This document shows, in pieces, positions 39,101 through 52,600 of a DNA stretch of 64,000 nt (positions are counted from its first letter, which is position 1; each line of letters opens with the position of its first letter). The position numbers and the translations under genes are program-made. The stretch is from Metridium senile (lineage: Eukaryota; Cnidaria; Anthozoa; Actiniaria; Metridiidae), in the NCBI GenBank assembly GCA_949775045.1, contig OX459105.1:3042686-3106685 (forward strand). Reading direction: 5' to 3'. The notes under the pieces are model-generated. The model had not been told where the DNA came from. It saw only the letters and a program-made list of their open reading frames with translations, and searched no databases.

Positions 39101-40275
39101 TGTTTTTTTCAAGTGTTTGTCTGTCAATTGAAATGAAGCCCTTCTTCAGCATGATTCAAAACCAAATACAATGTTTACAAATGTATCAAAGAGATTACTT
39201 ACTTGCCGGTACTCCATAGACATCAACTCTCATTGCAGCATACATCTCAAACTCTGTTGGGTAAAACCTTAGAAACTTAGTCTTGGTTGGAACAGCCAGA
39301 GTATTTGTAACAATGGTCGTCTTGTCTGTATTGCCTGTGAAAACCTAATAGGAATGGAAGATTGTTTAACTGAAAATATGCATATATTTCATCTTTAATC
39401 AATTTCAATGCGAATTTTAAAATGACCGATTCAAATATTGTAATTAAACTGATGCTACGAAAGCGAACGGACTGGACACGAAAAGACTTAGAAGCGAACT
39501 AACTTAGAAGCAAAAAGACATGTTTTCGAAAATATACATAATTGTATTTTGGTTGGCTTTAAGTTGCATATGTAAACCTTTAGAGAACAAACATCTCTTT
39601 CAATTATTCTATCAAACATTTTGACTTGGATAATTATATAACTATTGAAACAGTAATGGTTTTGAACAGGCGGGTTTGAAATTAGATGCTGTACCATCAA
39701 CTCAATCTATAGCTACTGTTATTTTGTTCATTTAAGTGATCATGATCGAATACACATCAATATTATAAATACCACATGCAAACTTTCATTTTTCATATCA
39801 ATTTATCATCAAACTTTTTTAAATGAAATCCTATGAATGATATTGATAGATGATCAAAAACTAATTAATCAACACAATAATAATTACAACATGACTTTAA
39901 TTAAGCTAGAAATCACAACTCTTACAGCACTCTGACTATGAGTTCATTAGCATATTGTGACAATACATGTAGAAGTGTGTTTTTTATTAAATAAATATAT
40001 AGAGGATATTACACGGTGGCGCGAAGATATGAATTTTATTTTCGAGTGGTGAAAACAATATTTTACGAGTGAGCGCAGCGAACGAGAAAATAAAACTCAT
40101 ATCTTCAAGCCACCGTGTAATGTTCTTTTTATTATATGGACAAAGTGAAGCAAACAAAATTAAGAATAAATGTTGAATTTTAATTTAATGTAAAGAAATA
40201 TTCATTACAAGTGAACGTGCTGAAAGTCGCACAACTGACCCGGGAACTGAATAAAGTTCAGCAAATATTGATATC

Positions 40276-40306
<31 letters not shown>

Positions 40307-43300
40307 TTTTAATTTAAGCTTACTGACTTTGGCTCTCCTCGCTGGAAGATTTGAGAAATGGGCGGGAAAGTTGTTTTGATTTGACGTACATCCGGGACTT
40401 TTTGGTACATAACTTTTTCATATCTTCACTAGTGAAAATATGGAAAATACAAGTGTTTTAGTTTCCGGTAACACACTACTATCCATATAATAAATTTATA
40501 TATATATAATGAATGAATGAACCAGAAAACTCCATAAAAGCTCAATTCCTAAAGCATTATTGTAGCTAACATTTTGAATTCTCAGGATTCTCCAACAATT
40601 CCAAGCCTGTAACAAATAAGCTAGGAATTCCTAGGACTTTCTAGAATTTCCCAGCAATTCCAAGCCGCGGCCTGAATCAAGTAGTTTGCAAATATTCCTA
40701 GGAATTTCTAGGATTTCGGGTCCCAATTTACCGTGAAAAATCACACCTTCATTCCTAGGAATTCCTGAGAATTCCTAGGAATTTCCAAGAATAAAATCGT
40801 ATGAATTGATAGGATATTTTCTAGGAAATCCTGGGAAATTCCAAGCTTTTTTCGCAGGGGTAAAAGCATGCAAATTATTTTCACAATCAGACAACCTTCA
40901 GATTAGTGAAATATAATTGATTAAAAAATAGCTCATCTGTAAGTTGCGCCTGCAATGCATTATTCGCCAAAATATCAAACTGTTGTCCAATTTAATTATT
41001 TTAGAAGCTCAAATATTTCTCCGATATAATTATACATAAGGCCTTCAGTTGGCCTTCTCCAGTGTATAGTCATATAGTCAATGATCATACAACGTTAGGT
41101 TCAATGTCAGCCATGTTCACTGCAAGGAATTGTTTGTGTGATATTTTTTTCTCTGTTATTAGTTATCAATATCGTGTATCACATTTATTGTGACATTCTT
41201 TAATTGTAAATTTTGTGTGTGTATATTGTGTTAATTATTTAAAAAAAGAAAGGATATGTCGGATGGTGGTACATTGAAACGCTTAAGCTTATGTAAGGCA
41301 TAAAGCCTTTGGTTAGCCTTCTTCAGAACATAATCACAATGATCATATCAGGTTAGATTGTCAGATATGATCACTACAAGAAATTTAAACAACCCAACAG
41401 ACTCAATGAGGACCCCACTCACAACAATTGGTTGACATAAGTAACTATTATACTGAAGTCAATTGATATCATCTTCTTAGGATTCAATTGCATGTTATTA
41501 CACTTAGCGAAATTCTATATGTCGTCAATAAAATATAGCAAGACAGAGGGGCTATTTCTAGGAATTATCTCCAAACTTTGCACGCAGCACTGAAAATGAT
41601 TGTTGACCATGACTGCGAAAAGCAATACAGTAAAAACACGCAAATAAGAACAAGTAGGTTAAGAACACCCAGCCTGAATTTTGGCGTATTAAGTACCATG
41701 TAAATAAGAACCCAATCAGCCTGAAAAATTAAAAAGTGTTCTTAAAAAAATAAGATCAATATTTATGTGCTAGACCTGTATTGCAGTAATAGAGTTTAAT
41801 TCAATTCAATTTTATTATAAATTTATATAATTACAATAACATAATTAGCAATACACCTAATCAGGGTAGGCCAATGGACTACAAATGAAATGAGAAGAAA
41901 AACAAAAAGAGATACACAGTAATACAATACAGAAACTGTAGTGTATATATAGTATATAGTAATATACATTTTAGAAACATTTATTTTAAGAACACCTTAA
42001 GAACACCTCCAGGCTGATTTTACCGTAAACACACGTTAAATAAGAACAAAATCAGCCCGAACTCCAAAAATGGGTGTTCTTATATGCGGGTTTTTACTGT
42101 AGTCCCAACTTCATCCCCAAGGAATGTGTCCTTCCTTAAGGTATAGATGTGATTACGAAGAAGTAAAGCATAAGAATCCCAGTCAACCACAATGCATTGC
42201 ATGCTTGACATTGCCAAATAATCACTAGACACCATTTTCCTAGCCATCGTGCAGCCGGTTTAATTACCCGTAATATTATTATTACGGGTAATTAAACCGG
42301 CTGCACGCAGGCTACATTTTCCTTGGCATTTTCTTTTCATACATGTATGTAGATATCTGATAAGTTCACAAATGCCATTTCTGTATATTTTATGATGGTT
42401 TTGAAATGTATATTTCGAATACAATGGTTGCTACCGATCTGCCCATCCGAGAATGATCAAAAAGTGTCTTGAAAATGTATTTTTTCTAAAACATTCAACC
42501 TACTAACTTACTTTTGAATCAAAGGAGTGAGAGTTAGGTATTGGGGGTTCTCAATCACACTAAAAGACAAGACAAGTCAACTCAGCATATTCGCTGAACA
42601 TAAACAGAGCTTTCTCCTTACCCAGATGGAAAACATAATTTCAAGCACACTTTTAATACATCGTCAAGTCTGAAAAGCAACTCTGAACAATAGTAAACAG
42701 CTTTGTATATATTTTATCATAACGTAATTAATTATTTCATGAATTTAATACTGTCATTAGTATTTATTGATAAACCTACAGATTGTTGCAGCATGCATGC
42801 ATGACTCATTCTACTGCATATATAACCCGCATGTAAACAATATAATATAGGAGTGCAATTGAAGGGGTCAAAATGAAAACGACCTAAGTGACTTTTTTTA
42901 GCTAATTTTCAAACCTTGCCCAAATCAACCCAAAGTACTCCAAACAACTGAAGGATGGAAATTAAAACAATCTAAATCACTTTTCAGTTAATTTTAATTT
43001 CAAACCTTGCTCAAATGAAGTTTTTTCCCGAGTCCACGTTTTGGGTATCCATGGCAGCTACTGCTGTGTTGTAAAATCCAGGGCTCAAGTGTGTTCAAAT
43101 CGTTTCAAGACATCATTTGAAGACTGTACTGCAGGCTCAAAGTTGGCTTGAATCGGAATTTCGTTAAGTTAAGAGTCATGTTTTGCCTTTAGTTACTACT
43201 GGAAGAGCATCATTAAGCTTCAAGGTAGCAAAGAACTCACTTTCTGAAAAAAGTCAGCGAGGCGTTTCACTTTGTTCAGCGAAAAACTGTTTGGTTGTTG

Positions 43301-46300
43301 TTTGAACTCGTTTTGGCCGCAACGAAACAAAGTGAAGCTTGTAGATGAGGCATGATCGTCCGGGGTGGTGTAGTCTTGAGAAAGACTGATGGTGTTGATG
43401 TCTGACTTTTCGACAACCTGAGCGTGAAGCTTGGAGTTCGACTAGAGGCAAATTCTCGAACCTACAAGGGCATTTTAACGAAGTTGTGACCATAGAGAAA
43501 CACAACAAGCGCATAATTTTGGCAGAAACCCGAGGTGACTCGAGACTTAATATTAGTTTGTTGTAGCACTATGCCATGAATGGCGTGCCGAAAGATGGCC
43601 GTGATTACCCACAGTCCTTTGCGGTCGTAAATTACGGAGAGCACGTGCTTATCAAAATGGTTCTAATCAAATTACCGTAGCTCTGTTCGGGAATTGAAAT
43701 AAAGTATAAAAATTTGCTTGAGTCATAGCACAAGGATTGAATTTTGTTGTAAAAAAAAGACTTTCTAGCTGATGAAAAAAAAATTTCGATAAAATTCCAA
43801 GGTCAAAAAAGTATAATTTTACTATTAAAAAACGGTCATTTCTGACTTTTTTGCAAAACTTTAAATACAGTTTTTTGTGCTAAATCGAATCGCTGGTTTC
43901 TTGTGACTGATTTGATTGAAGATGTTAATATTTTTTTTATTATTATATATTGCGGAGAAATAGTGAAGTAGTTTATCGATTTTTGACGCTGATCGAAGTT
44001 CACGGACGAATGATCGGTTGTTAAGCAAAACCATAACGTAACTATGGACCAATTTTCTTCTTTTTTGACAAAAAATCGTGGAAAGTGGATAGCAAACCTT
44101 AATATTTGAACTAAAAGAAGTTGTTTGGTAATTTTGGGATGATTTGTGCAAAATTTGAATTCATTTTTATTTTGGCCCCTTCAATTGTGGTTGACTGTGA
44201 TTCTGTATATATCCCTGGCCTGATATTTGCTTGAAAAAATTAGAAGGTATTCCAGTTACATGATCTCACTAAAACTGAACATATTACATGATTCAAGATC
44301 AGAACGCAATGTTTACTTCAGTCCATAATTGAAACATTCGCAATAATAAAAGCAAATACCATACCAATAAAACTTCTTTCTTTGATATATTACAGTTGAT
44401 ATATATGTAGGAAAAGCGATTTGGGTGAAATTACTTTTTTTAAGATGAGACAACTTGGGCGAAAGTGCATTTGGACGAACTGACCCATATTCCCCACGAG
44501 ACATTCCATAACAACTCTATTTACTCTGCGGGTCACTTTCCCATAGCAAATGAACTAGCTGTTTACATTACATAACGCTACTAAATACATTTCCTTTCAT
44601 TTTTCAAGACTGATATTTATAATTAACAGAACATCCTAAAATCACATTATACGTATTTACAAAGTTCCTAACAAGCCAAAAAGACGAAAAATGCAGTCCA
44701 ATCCATATTCTATCCAGTCCAATAACAATACTATCTTATCAACTTTTAAATTTTATTGTACCTTATCTCCATTGTTGTCTTGGTAATATCTCCAGTTAAC
44801 ATTGTCCAGAGATATTCTCAGCTTGTATTTCTTGGCATATTCAGGAGCAACATAACCATTTCCTTGAGTATCAACAGCACATACATACACAACAGAACCA
44901 AGGTCTATTTGTAGCCAGTTCACAGTTAAAACATTGTTTGTTTTAGGTTCCCAGGCTTTATTATGCCTGAGTCTTGCATTACTGGGTATATAGCGATTAT
45001 CATAAAAAGAACTTGCAGTAAATCTGTGATCAGGAACAAGACTGGAATATGGTACACCAACAGACATCTTGGAACAAACTGAAATACACAAAAAAATGAT
45101 TCATATTTGATTCAGACTTTTTGTATCAATCTCTCAATTTTTTTTATTTGCATTGATTGACAGCGTTGTATTTTTGTAATAATAGTATGTTACATACAAT
45201 TTATATATTCTAGAAAACCAATTCACACTACGTTGTAATAGCCTGTAATAGCCTCCGGAATTTAATTTGCAAAAGTCAAATCAGATACAAACATTTTCCA
45301 TACCTGTATTCTGTTGTACCCCATACAGTTCTGTTCTCATACAACTTGTAGTCCCATAGTCACTCTTAGCATTGATACGGATGTACTGACTGACTGTTCC
45401 TTCATATAACAGATTCTTAATAATTGTACCAGAATCAGTGTTGGCAACAAAATCCTGTGCATAGAGATAACAATTAGCAATTAGACTTTTGCAGAGGAAA
45501 GAAAACTTGAGGCTTGAAAACAGTGAAACCTTTATGGCAATGGAAAGAACAACATACTAAACAAACTCAACTAACTTATGATCTGCACTTCGACATCCTC
45601 CTTTCTAATATTGTTAAGTTATAAATGATATAATCATTAATCTTTTTACCTTAATAACATTATTGTGCTTGTAGTCTGTGAATGAGGATCCATCTGTTGA
45701 TGTCTGTATCTGATAAGTCTGTGTCCACTGATCTGACTTATGGTCACCCTGTGTCGCTACATCACAAATAATGTAAGGTGAATTCAAATTTACTTGGAGG
45801 TATGGGGACGAGTCTGATGTAGCAGCACACCATGAAGACCCTGCAGTGTAGCCAAGCCTACCATTTGATGGAGTAGTACTGGAATTGTATCGGGATGAAG
45901 ATGTCATGCTGTTATCTGGTATCTTAGCAACACTGGCAACACCAACAGGTAAAGATTTGCAGCTGAATTCTTTAATTGACAAAAATGATTATAATTATGA
46001 GAAATTTGACAAACAAACAAACAAACAAACAAACAAACAAACAAACAAACAAACAAACAAACAAACAAACAAACAAACAAACAAACAAACAAACAAACAA
46101 ACAAACAAACAAACAAACAAACAAACAAACAAACAAACAAACAAACAAACAAACAAACAAACAAACAAACAAACAAACAAACAAACAAACAAACAAACAA
46201 ACAAACAAACAAACAAACAAACAAACAAACAAACAAACAAACAAACAAACAAACAAACAAACAAACAAACAAACAAACAAACAAACAAACAAACAAACAA

Positions 46301-46513
46301 ACAAACAAACAAACAAACAAACAAACAAACAAACAAACAAACAAACAAACAAACAAACAAACAAACAAACAAACAAACAAACAAACAAACAAACAAACAA
46401 ACAAACAAACAAACAAACAAACAAACAAACAAACAAACAAACAAACAAACAAACAAACAAACAAACAAACAAACAAACAAACAAACAAACAAACAAACAA
46501 ACAAACAAACAAA

Positions 46514-46604
<91 letters not shown>

Positions 46605-49600
46605 AATAAATAAATAAATTAATAAATGAATAAATAAATAATAAAAATAAAAATGAATGAATGAATGAATGAATGAAACAATCAACCATCTATCAAATTC
46701 AATCCACTAACCAATATTAAACCAGTGAAAACATATTTGTCAATCCCAATATGAACCAGCATTTCATCATAGCCTAACAGTATATTAAACAGTAAGCCTG
46801 ACATGGTTGGCCAACAACTAACTACTTTTGTAAATGTCCATATATTTAAACCAGCAAACACCGAGATAATAAAGCAACCTTCCACTCCGGTCAGACAAAC
46901 AAAGCATATCAACTTAGTTCCATTTTTACCAACTGATAAAACAACTTTCTAGCCTGTTAGTCAAAGAAATATCCAATGCACTGGCTGCCAACCCAACCAG
47001 CTAGTTAGCATATAAACAGTTCAAGATAAATCAGTACCTTTTCCATCAATCCCATACACCTCTACTCGTAATGCCTTGTAGTCGTTATATTGTGTTGGTG
47101 TAAATCTGATCAACTTTGCCAGGACAGGAATGACCACATCATTCTTGACTGCAGTATTCTTGTCTGTATTACCAGGAAACAGCTGTAAAAAAAAAAAACC
47201 ACTTGAAATTACCTATTTCTGCTCATTATAGGCATTGATGTTACACCCATAAAGACTATGTTTCTTGAAATAGATATTTATACTACTATTTTGAGGAGAT
47301 TGATCAATCGCCACGTGATTTAACTGACGAATCAGAGCAATTTTAATTTATCCACTACAAATATATCTTCAAATAGTAAGTATAAACAACGACAGTCTAC
47401 GTCTTTTAATAACTCTAAATCTTAAAGACAACTTTACAGTAGGAGTCAAATTATTCATCATCTCAAAAAGTTCTGATAAGGGAAATCCAACTATAGAATA
47501 AAAATGGAGTGACACCACGCTCTTTTCCGAGTTATAGCACGAAAACCCTTTAAATTTTTATTTCGCCAAGTTCTTTTTTGTCCGTGCGGGACTGGTAACT
47601 AGTTTCCTATAAGATTATATAAACAAACTTTAACATTTTTTGGTTCTCTGGTATCTCTAGAATCTAATTATGATCAGTTTAATTCGTAAATCTTGCCCAA
47701 AACACTAATTTATGTGACGCATTATAGTTCCAAAAATCGACATTAACGATTTCTCATGAACGCGGGTCTAAATTCAAAAGATTTTTTTTGCAGAGTTGAT
47801 GTGCTTGTCTTGTGAATGCATAACGTTCCCATGATTTTCAAATCGGAATATAATAAAGCTTTAAAAACGAGATTATGTGAATTTGACGTACAACGTGAAT
47901 CGTGACACATGTTGGCGGAAAAGATGCTTTGATTTTCACGTAAAGCAGCAGTTAACATAATTTATTTACTCTATAAAATAGAAAAATGAATGTACATGAA
48001 TTCTAAGTGGATAAAACAAAATGGTTAGCCTTCTATATTTAAAACAAAAAAAAATAAAAACATTTTAAACTGCCCAGTACTTTTAAAAGAGGAAAAAGAG
48101 AAAAAGAATACTACTAATTCAATACAATCCTTGTTCCAGTTTCAATACTTCCCCAGTCGCCACTAGCTCTTACTGCGCATTCTCGACGAGCTATCTTGGC
48201 TCTGGCATACCCAACTGAATCCGGCCACATGATTGGTCCTTAGAGAAAACAAAGCGATGGACCGGAAGTTCAAAAATAACGGTCGATTCCCAACAAAACC
48301 GAAAATATATCAGAACATTGCTTATACAGACAACCTTAATACGGGGTAAGGAAAGTTAATCATCAAGAACTGTTGTCATACCTAGATTTCTCAGAATTCT
48401 TCGCGTGGTCTGAATATATTTTTCTTGACTGGAATTGTGTAATCATTGACCCGTAAATAACGACTGTGATTTTACTTCAACTTGCGGCCACTGACTCGCT
48501 ATATTCTCATCAAAATCCTTCTAATTCTTTAAGCCTATTAAAACAATTTCTACCAGTGGTTCCGATCAAGATATTATATAATTAAATGTATATTTATAAT
48601 TTAACATAAAATGTGATTTCATTCTGTTATCAATAACGTCTAAGAAGACGAATATTCCCACACAAATTATATTATTAACCTCCTATTGCGACATAGCAAC
48701 CAATCAGGTTGAAGGATTTTAATCAAACATGTGCAGTGCAAAAATACCCAGATTCTGGGTTTCCGGTTTTGAGTATGCCAGAGCCAAGATAGCTCATCGA
48801 GCCTGAACATGCGCAGTAAGAGCTAGCGGCGAATGGGGACGAGATTGAATCGTGTCGAAACTCAAACTCTGCGCAGTCGTAGAGAAGCTCAGTTGGTTGA
48901 AGAAGATCGGTGCCAAACTCCTCCAGATTAAAGTGCTTATATATGAAGTCAAAAATGGGACATATTTCCCTCAATTCTAGACATCTTAGTTTATTCCCGT
49001 TGTCAGAATTCAATTTGAAGCACTTGGGAATATTTTATCGATATTTAAACTTCGTTGTGACCACGCCCTGGCCGGGATTTTTTGGTCTGGGGCGAGTTAC
49101 CGGAAGTGACGACACAAGTTACTGCATTGAAGTGTCAACTGAGGATTCTTTTTGACAACTTTACTTCAAGAGAAGTTGTAAAAGTATATCTAGTCTCGTT
49201 TGTTGTCAACATTTCACGCAAGATTCATTCGACAATAATTATAATGTTGAAGGAACAGACTATGTAAGGAAGGAGAAAGCTCGAAACGACCGGTAATCGA
49301 TAATAAACTCGCCATGATAAAATGTTCGATATTAAGCGCTTTCGTAACTTGGCAATAAACTCGGCAAAAACTTACATTTTTCAAACTTATTGTAACACTA
49401 AGACATTAGTTAAAGGTTTATTATCATTATTGGAGTGTTTAGGTTTAATCATACACAGTGATTTGAATCGAAGTGTTGTGTTTGTGTTTCGGCCCGGCGA
49501 GGTTATTATAGCGCTTTCAAAACTGATCGCTTGTCGGCAATAAACTCGGTAAAAACTTACATTTTTCAAACTTATTATAACACTAATACATTAGTTAATG

Positions 49601-52600
49601 GTTTGTTTCATTATTGGAGTGTTTAGGTTTGATCATACACAGAATAACATGTGCTTTATTACGTGATTTGAATCGAAGTGTTGTGTTTGAGTTTCGGCCC
49701 GACGGGTTTATTACAACCGATGTTGTAAAGCGCTTTCAAAACTGATCGCTTGTCGGCAATAAACTCGGCAAAAACTTACATTTTTCAAACTTATTATAAC
49801 ACTAATACCTTAGTTAATGGTTTATTATCATTATTGGAGTGTTTAGGTTTGATCATACACAGAATAAAATGTGTTTTATTACGTGATTTGAATCGAAAAG
49901 TTGTGTTTGTGTTTGTGTTTCGACCCGACGGGTTTATTACAACCGATGTTGTAAAGCGCTTTCAAAACTGATCGCTTGTCGGCAATAAACTCGGCAAAAA
50001 CTTACATTTTTCAAACTTATTACTGATAACACTAATACATTAGTTAATGGTTTATTATCATTATTGGAGTGTTTAGGTTTGATCATACACAGAATAACAT
50101 GTGTTTTATTACGTGATTTGAATCGAAGTGTTGTGTTTGTGTTTCGGCCCAACGGGTTTATTACAACCGATGTTGTAAAACGCTTTCAAAACTGATTGCT
50201 TGTCGGCAATAAACTCGGCAAAAACTCGCATTTTTCAAACTTATTATCACACTAATACATTAGTTAATGATTTATTACCATTATTGAAGTGTGTTTGATT
50301 TAAAGTAAACACCGTAATAAATCAGTTTATTTCGTATATTTTTGTGTAGAAGTGACACTCGTTGAATGCTACACTAAGACAATTTGTTTTCCTTGAGATA
50401 TCAATAATTTTACTTTAGGATGTGTTTGTATATGTATATTATATCCTTATGTATATTATATACATAAATCGTATCTATTTATATTTAGAAAGCTCGAACT
50501 GACTGTACGCTAGCTCGTACGCTTATCGAGCTGGTCACGTGAGAGTAACTTGTGTCGTCCCAGATTACTGTCGACCTAGTCTCTAAATTCAAGTTCTACC
50601 TGGCACAGGAAGCCCAAAACGTCACTTTCACGCGCGAATAACTCCCCCTGGATTTGCCCGATCAGGCTTATACATATATCATTTTAAATCTCACGATGTC
50701 TAGAATTGAGGGAAATATGTCCCATTTTTGACTTCATAAGCACTTTAACGTTGATTACGGTGGACATAGATGTGAACACGACCACAGTCAAGCTGATATT
50801 AACTGTAAATCACATTTTGACCCAGAATCCTTTGCAAGTATTGATCAACCTCCTCTGGCTGTCTTCTAAATATCAGCTATTTTCTAGACTGTTTTGTCAA
50901 TAACACCTTGTGTGAACATGGTGCAGGATTTCAGAAAAGTGAAAAAGGCAAATTGATGCAAATTATGCAGACCTTTAATCATTTTCTCACAACCCCACAC
51001 CTCATTCCACCCAGGTGATCTGGCTTCGAAGCGCGCAAAGGATTGTTTGTCAAAACGATCGAATAGTTCCAAAATGGCGCCCGGAGAAAAAAACAATTTC
51101 GGTTACTTTTAAGGCATTTGCGTTTTGTTTTTATTCTTTTTTATCCTTGATAGGGCAGCAGTGAACTTTATTGTCCAAGTAACATAAAACATTTTAATAG
51201 TAAATTTATTTTAAGGATGTATTTATCGAAGATTAACACGGGAAACAACTCCCTCGAACGACGCCATCTTGGAAGTGTTGGCGATGCGATAGAAATGCTT
51301 CTGATTGGCTTACACAAGCAAAGTGCGCGCGCGAAATCACCTGGTCTACATTATACTATAACTGAGGTATCTCTCGTGACTGCCTCTTTTTATAGGTGTA
51401 CAACTATCTTTGTCATTCTAAGCTTAATTAGTATTTACTTACCTTGGGTGAGTTGTTATTTTCTGAGTATGTGATCCATAAGGTACCATCACTAGAGGTT
51501 GAGATCTTGTATTCTTTTGTCCATTCTGATGTATAGTCATTCCCTTTTGTAGCAGATAACAAACACTTTACCCAAATCTATCTGTAGATAGTCATTAGGA
51601 TCGCCATTGCCATTTGGTTCCCAACAACGGTCAGAACTAAACCTTGCTTTCTTGGCTCCATATTCAGCTCTTAATTCAGAGTTTGCTGTAAAACTGTTGT
51701 CTGGTATGATATTACTGTCATCAAGACCAACAGCAGAACATGCATCCTGACAACCTGAGGGAGAAACGAGGAAAAATTAAAAACAAAATAAAAACAAGAA
51801 ATAAAAAGGACAGACAATATATGACATTATTAATTATATGGCATGAACTACTTCCGGTAAAATCTCGCGCTGTGGTTGGCTATTTGACGGGCGAGATCCA
51901 GCCGTAATGACCGTGGTCAATATGGAAAATCTTTGACATTTTTTTAACTATTATATATATAAGTTGTTTTTAATTATCTAAAGAACATAACGTTTGTTCA
52001 CATACCTCAATAATAGTTCAAAAGTATACTAGTTTATCTATCCTTGTAAACAACACCCAACGGCGGTGAGTTGAGCTATTTTTTTTTGCCGATATGTCGT
52101 TGCTTTTCATTCACGTTAAAATGCTTTAAAATTCACAATAAGTTTGTCTACTAAATTTAGCATACAAAAGGTTCAAACATCTTAAAAAAGGTCGGTTTAC
52201 TTGATTCTTTTGAAGTCAGCGATCCAAATGCTTTCATCTTCTTCATAGATTATGACACAGTCAAATTAATTCCGTCAACAGTTGACGATGATTTTGGTTA
52301 AAGTTATTCTTCTTATTTATCGAAAAATAAGCTTCTCTTCTTCTGCTCTTTTTCTCGATGCAAACGTCCACAAGCTAGACCGACGAATTTCAACTCGTTT
52401 CAACATCCATCGTGGCTAGCTCACTTGTTTATGTCGGCTAAAATCCTTTGTAAAACTTGTTTTTTGTTTCTTGACTTTCTTTGAAGTTGAGATATAAACA
52501 AAACCCTTTGTCTTTAAATGATCTTTGATTTGGAATGATGGAGAAAGCTGCAGTAATTTCAATAGTCTATTTTGGCATTAGAATTTCTGTAAGTTTGTCG

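Noticed and set aside
45885..46689. Open frames of up to 261 codons over the AAAC repeat (QTNK and VCLF repeats)
   Set aside because: They exist only because a 4-bp repeat without stops is open in several frames on both strands; no gene features.
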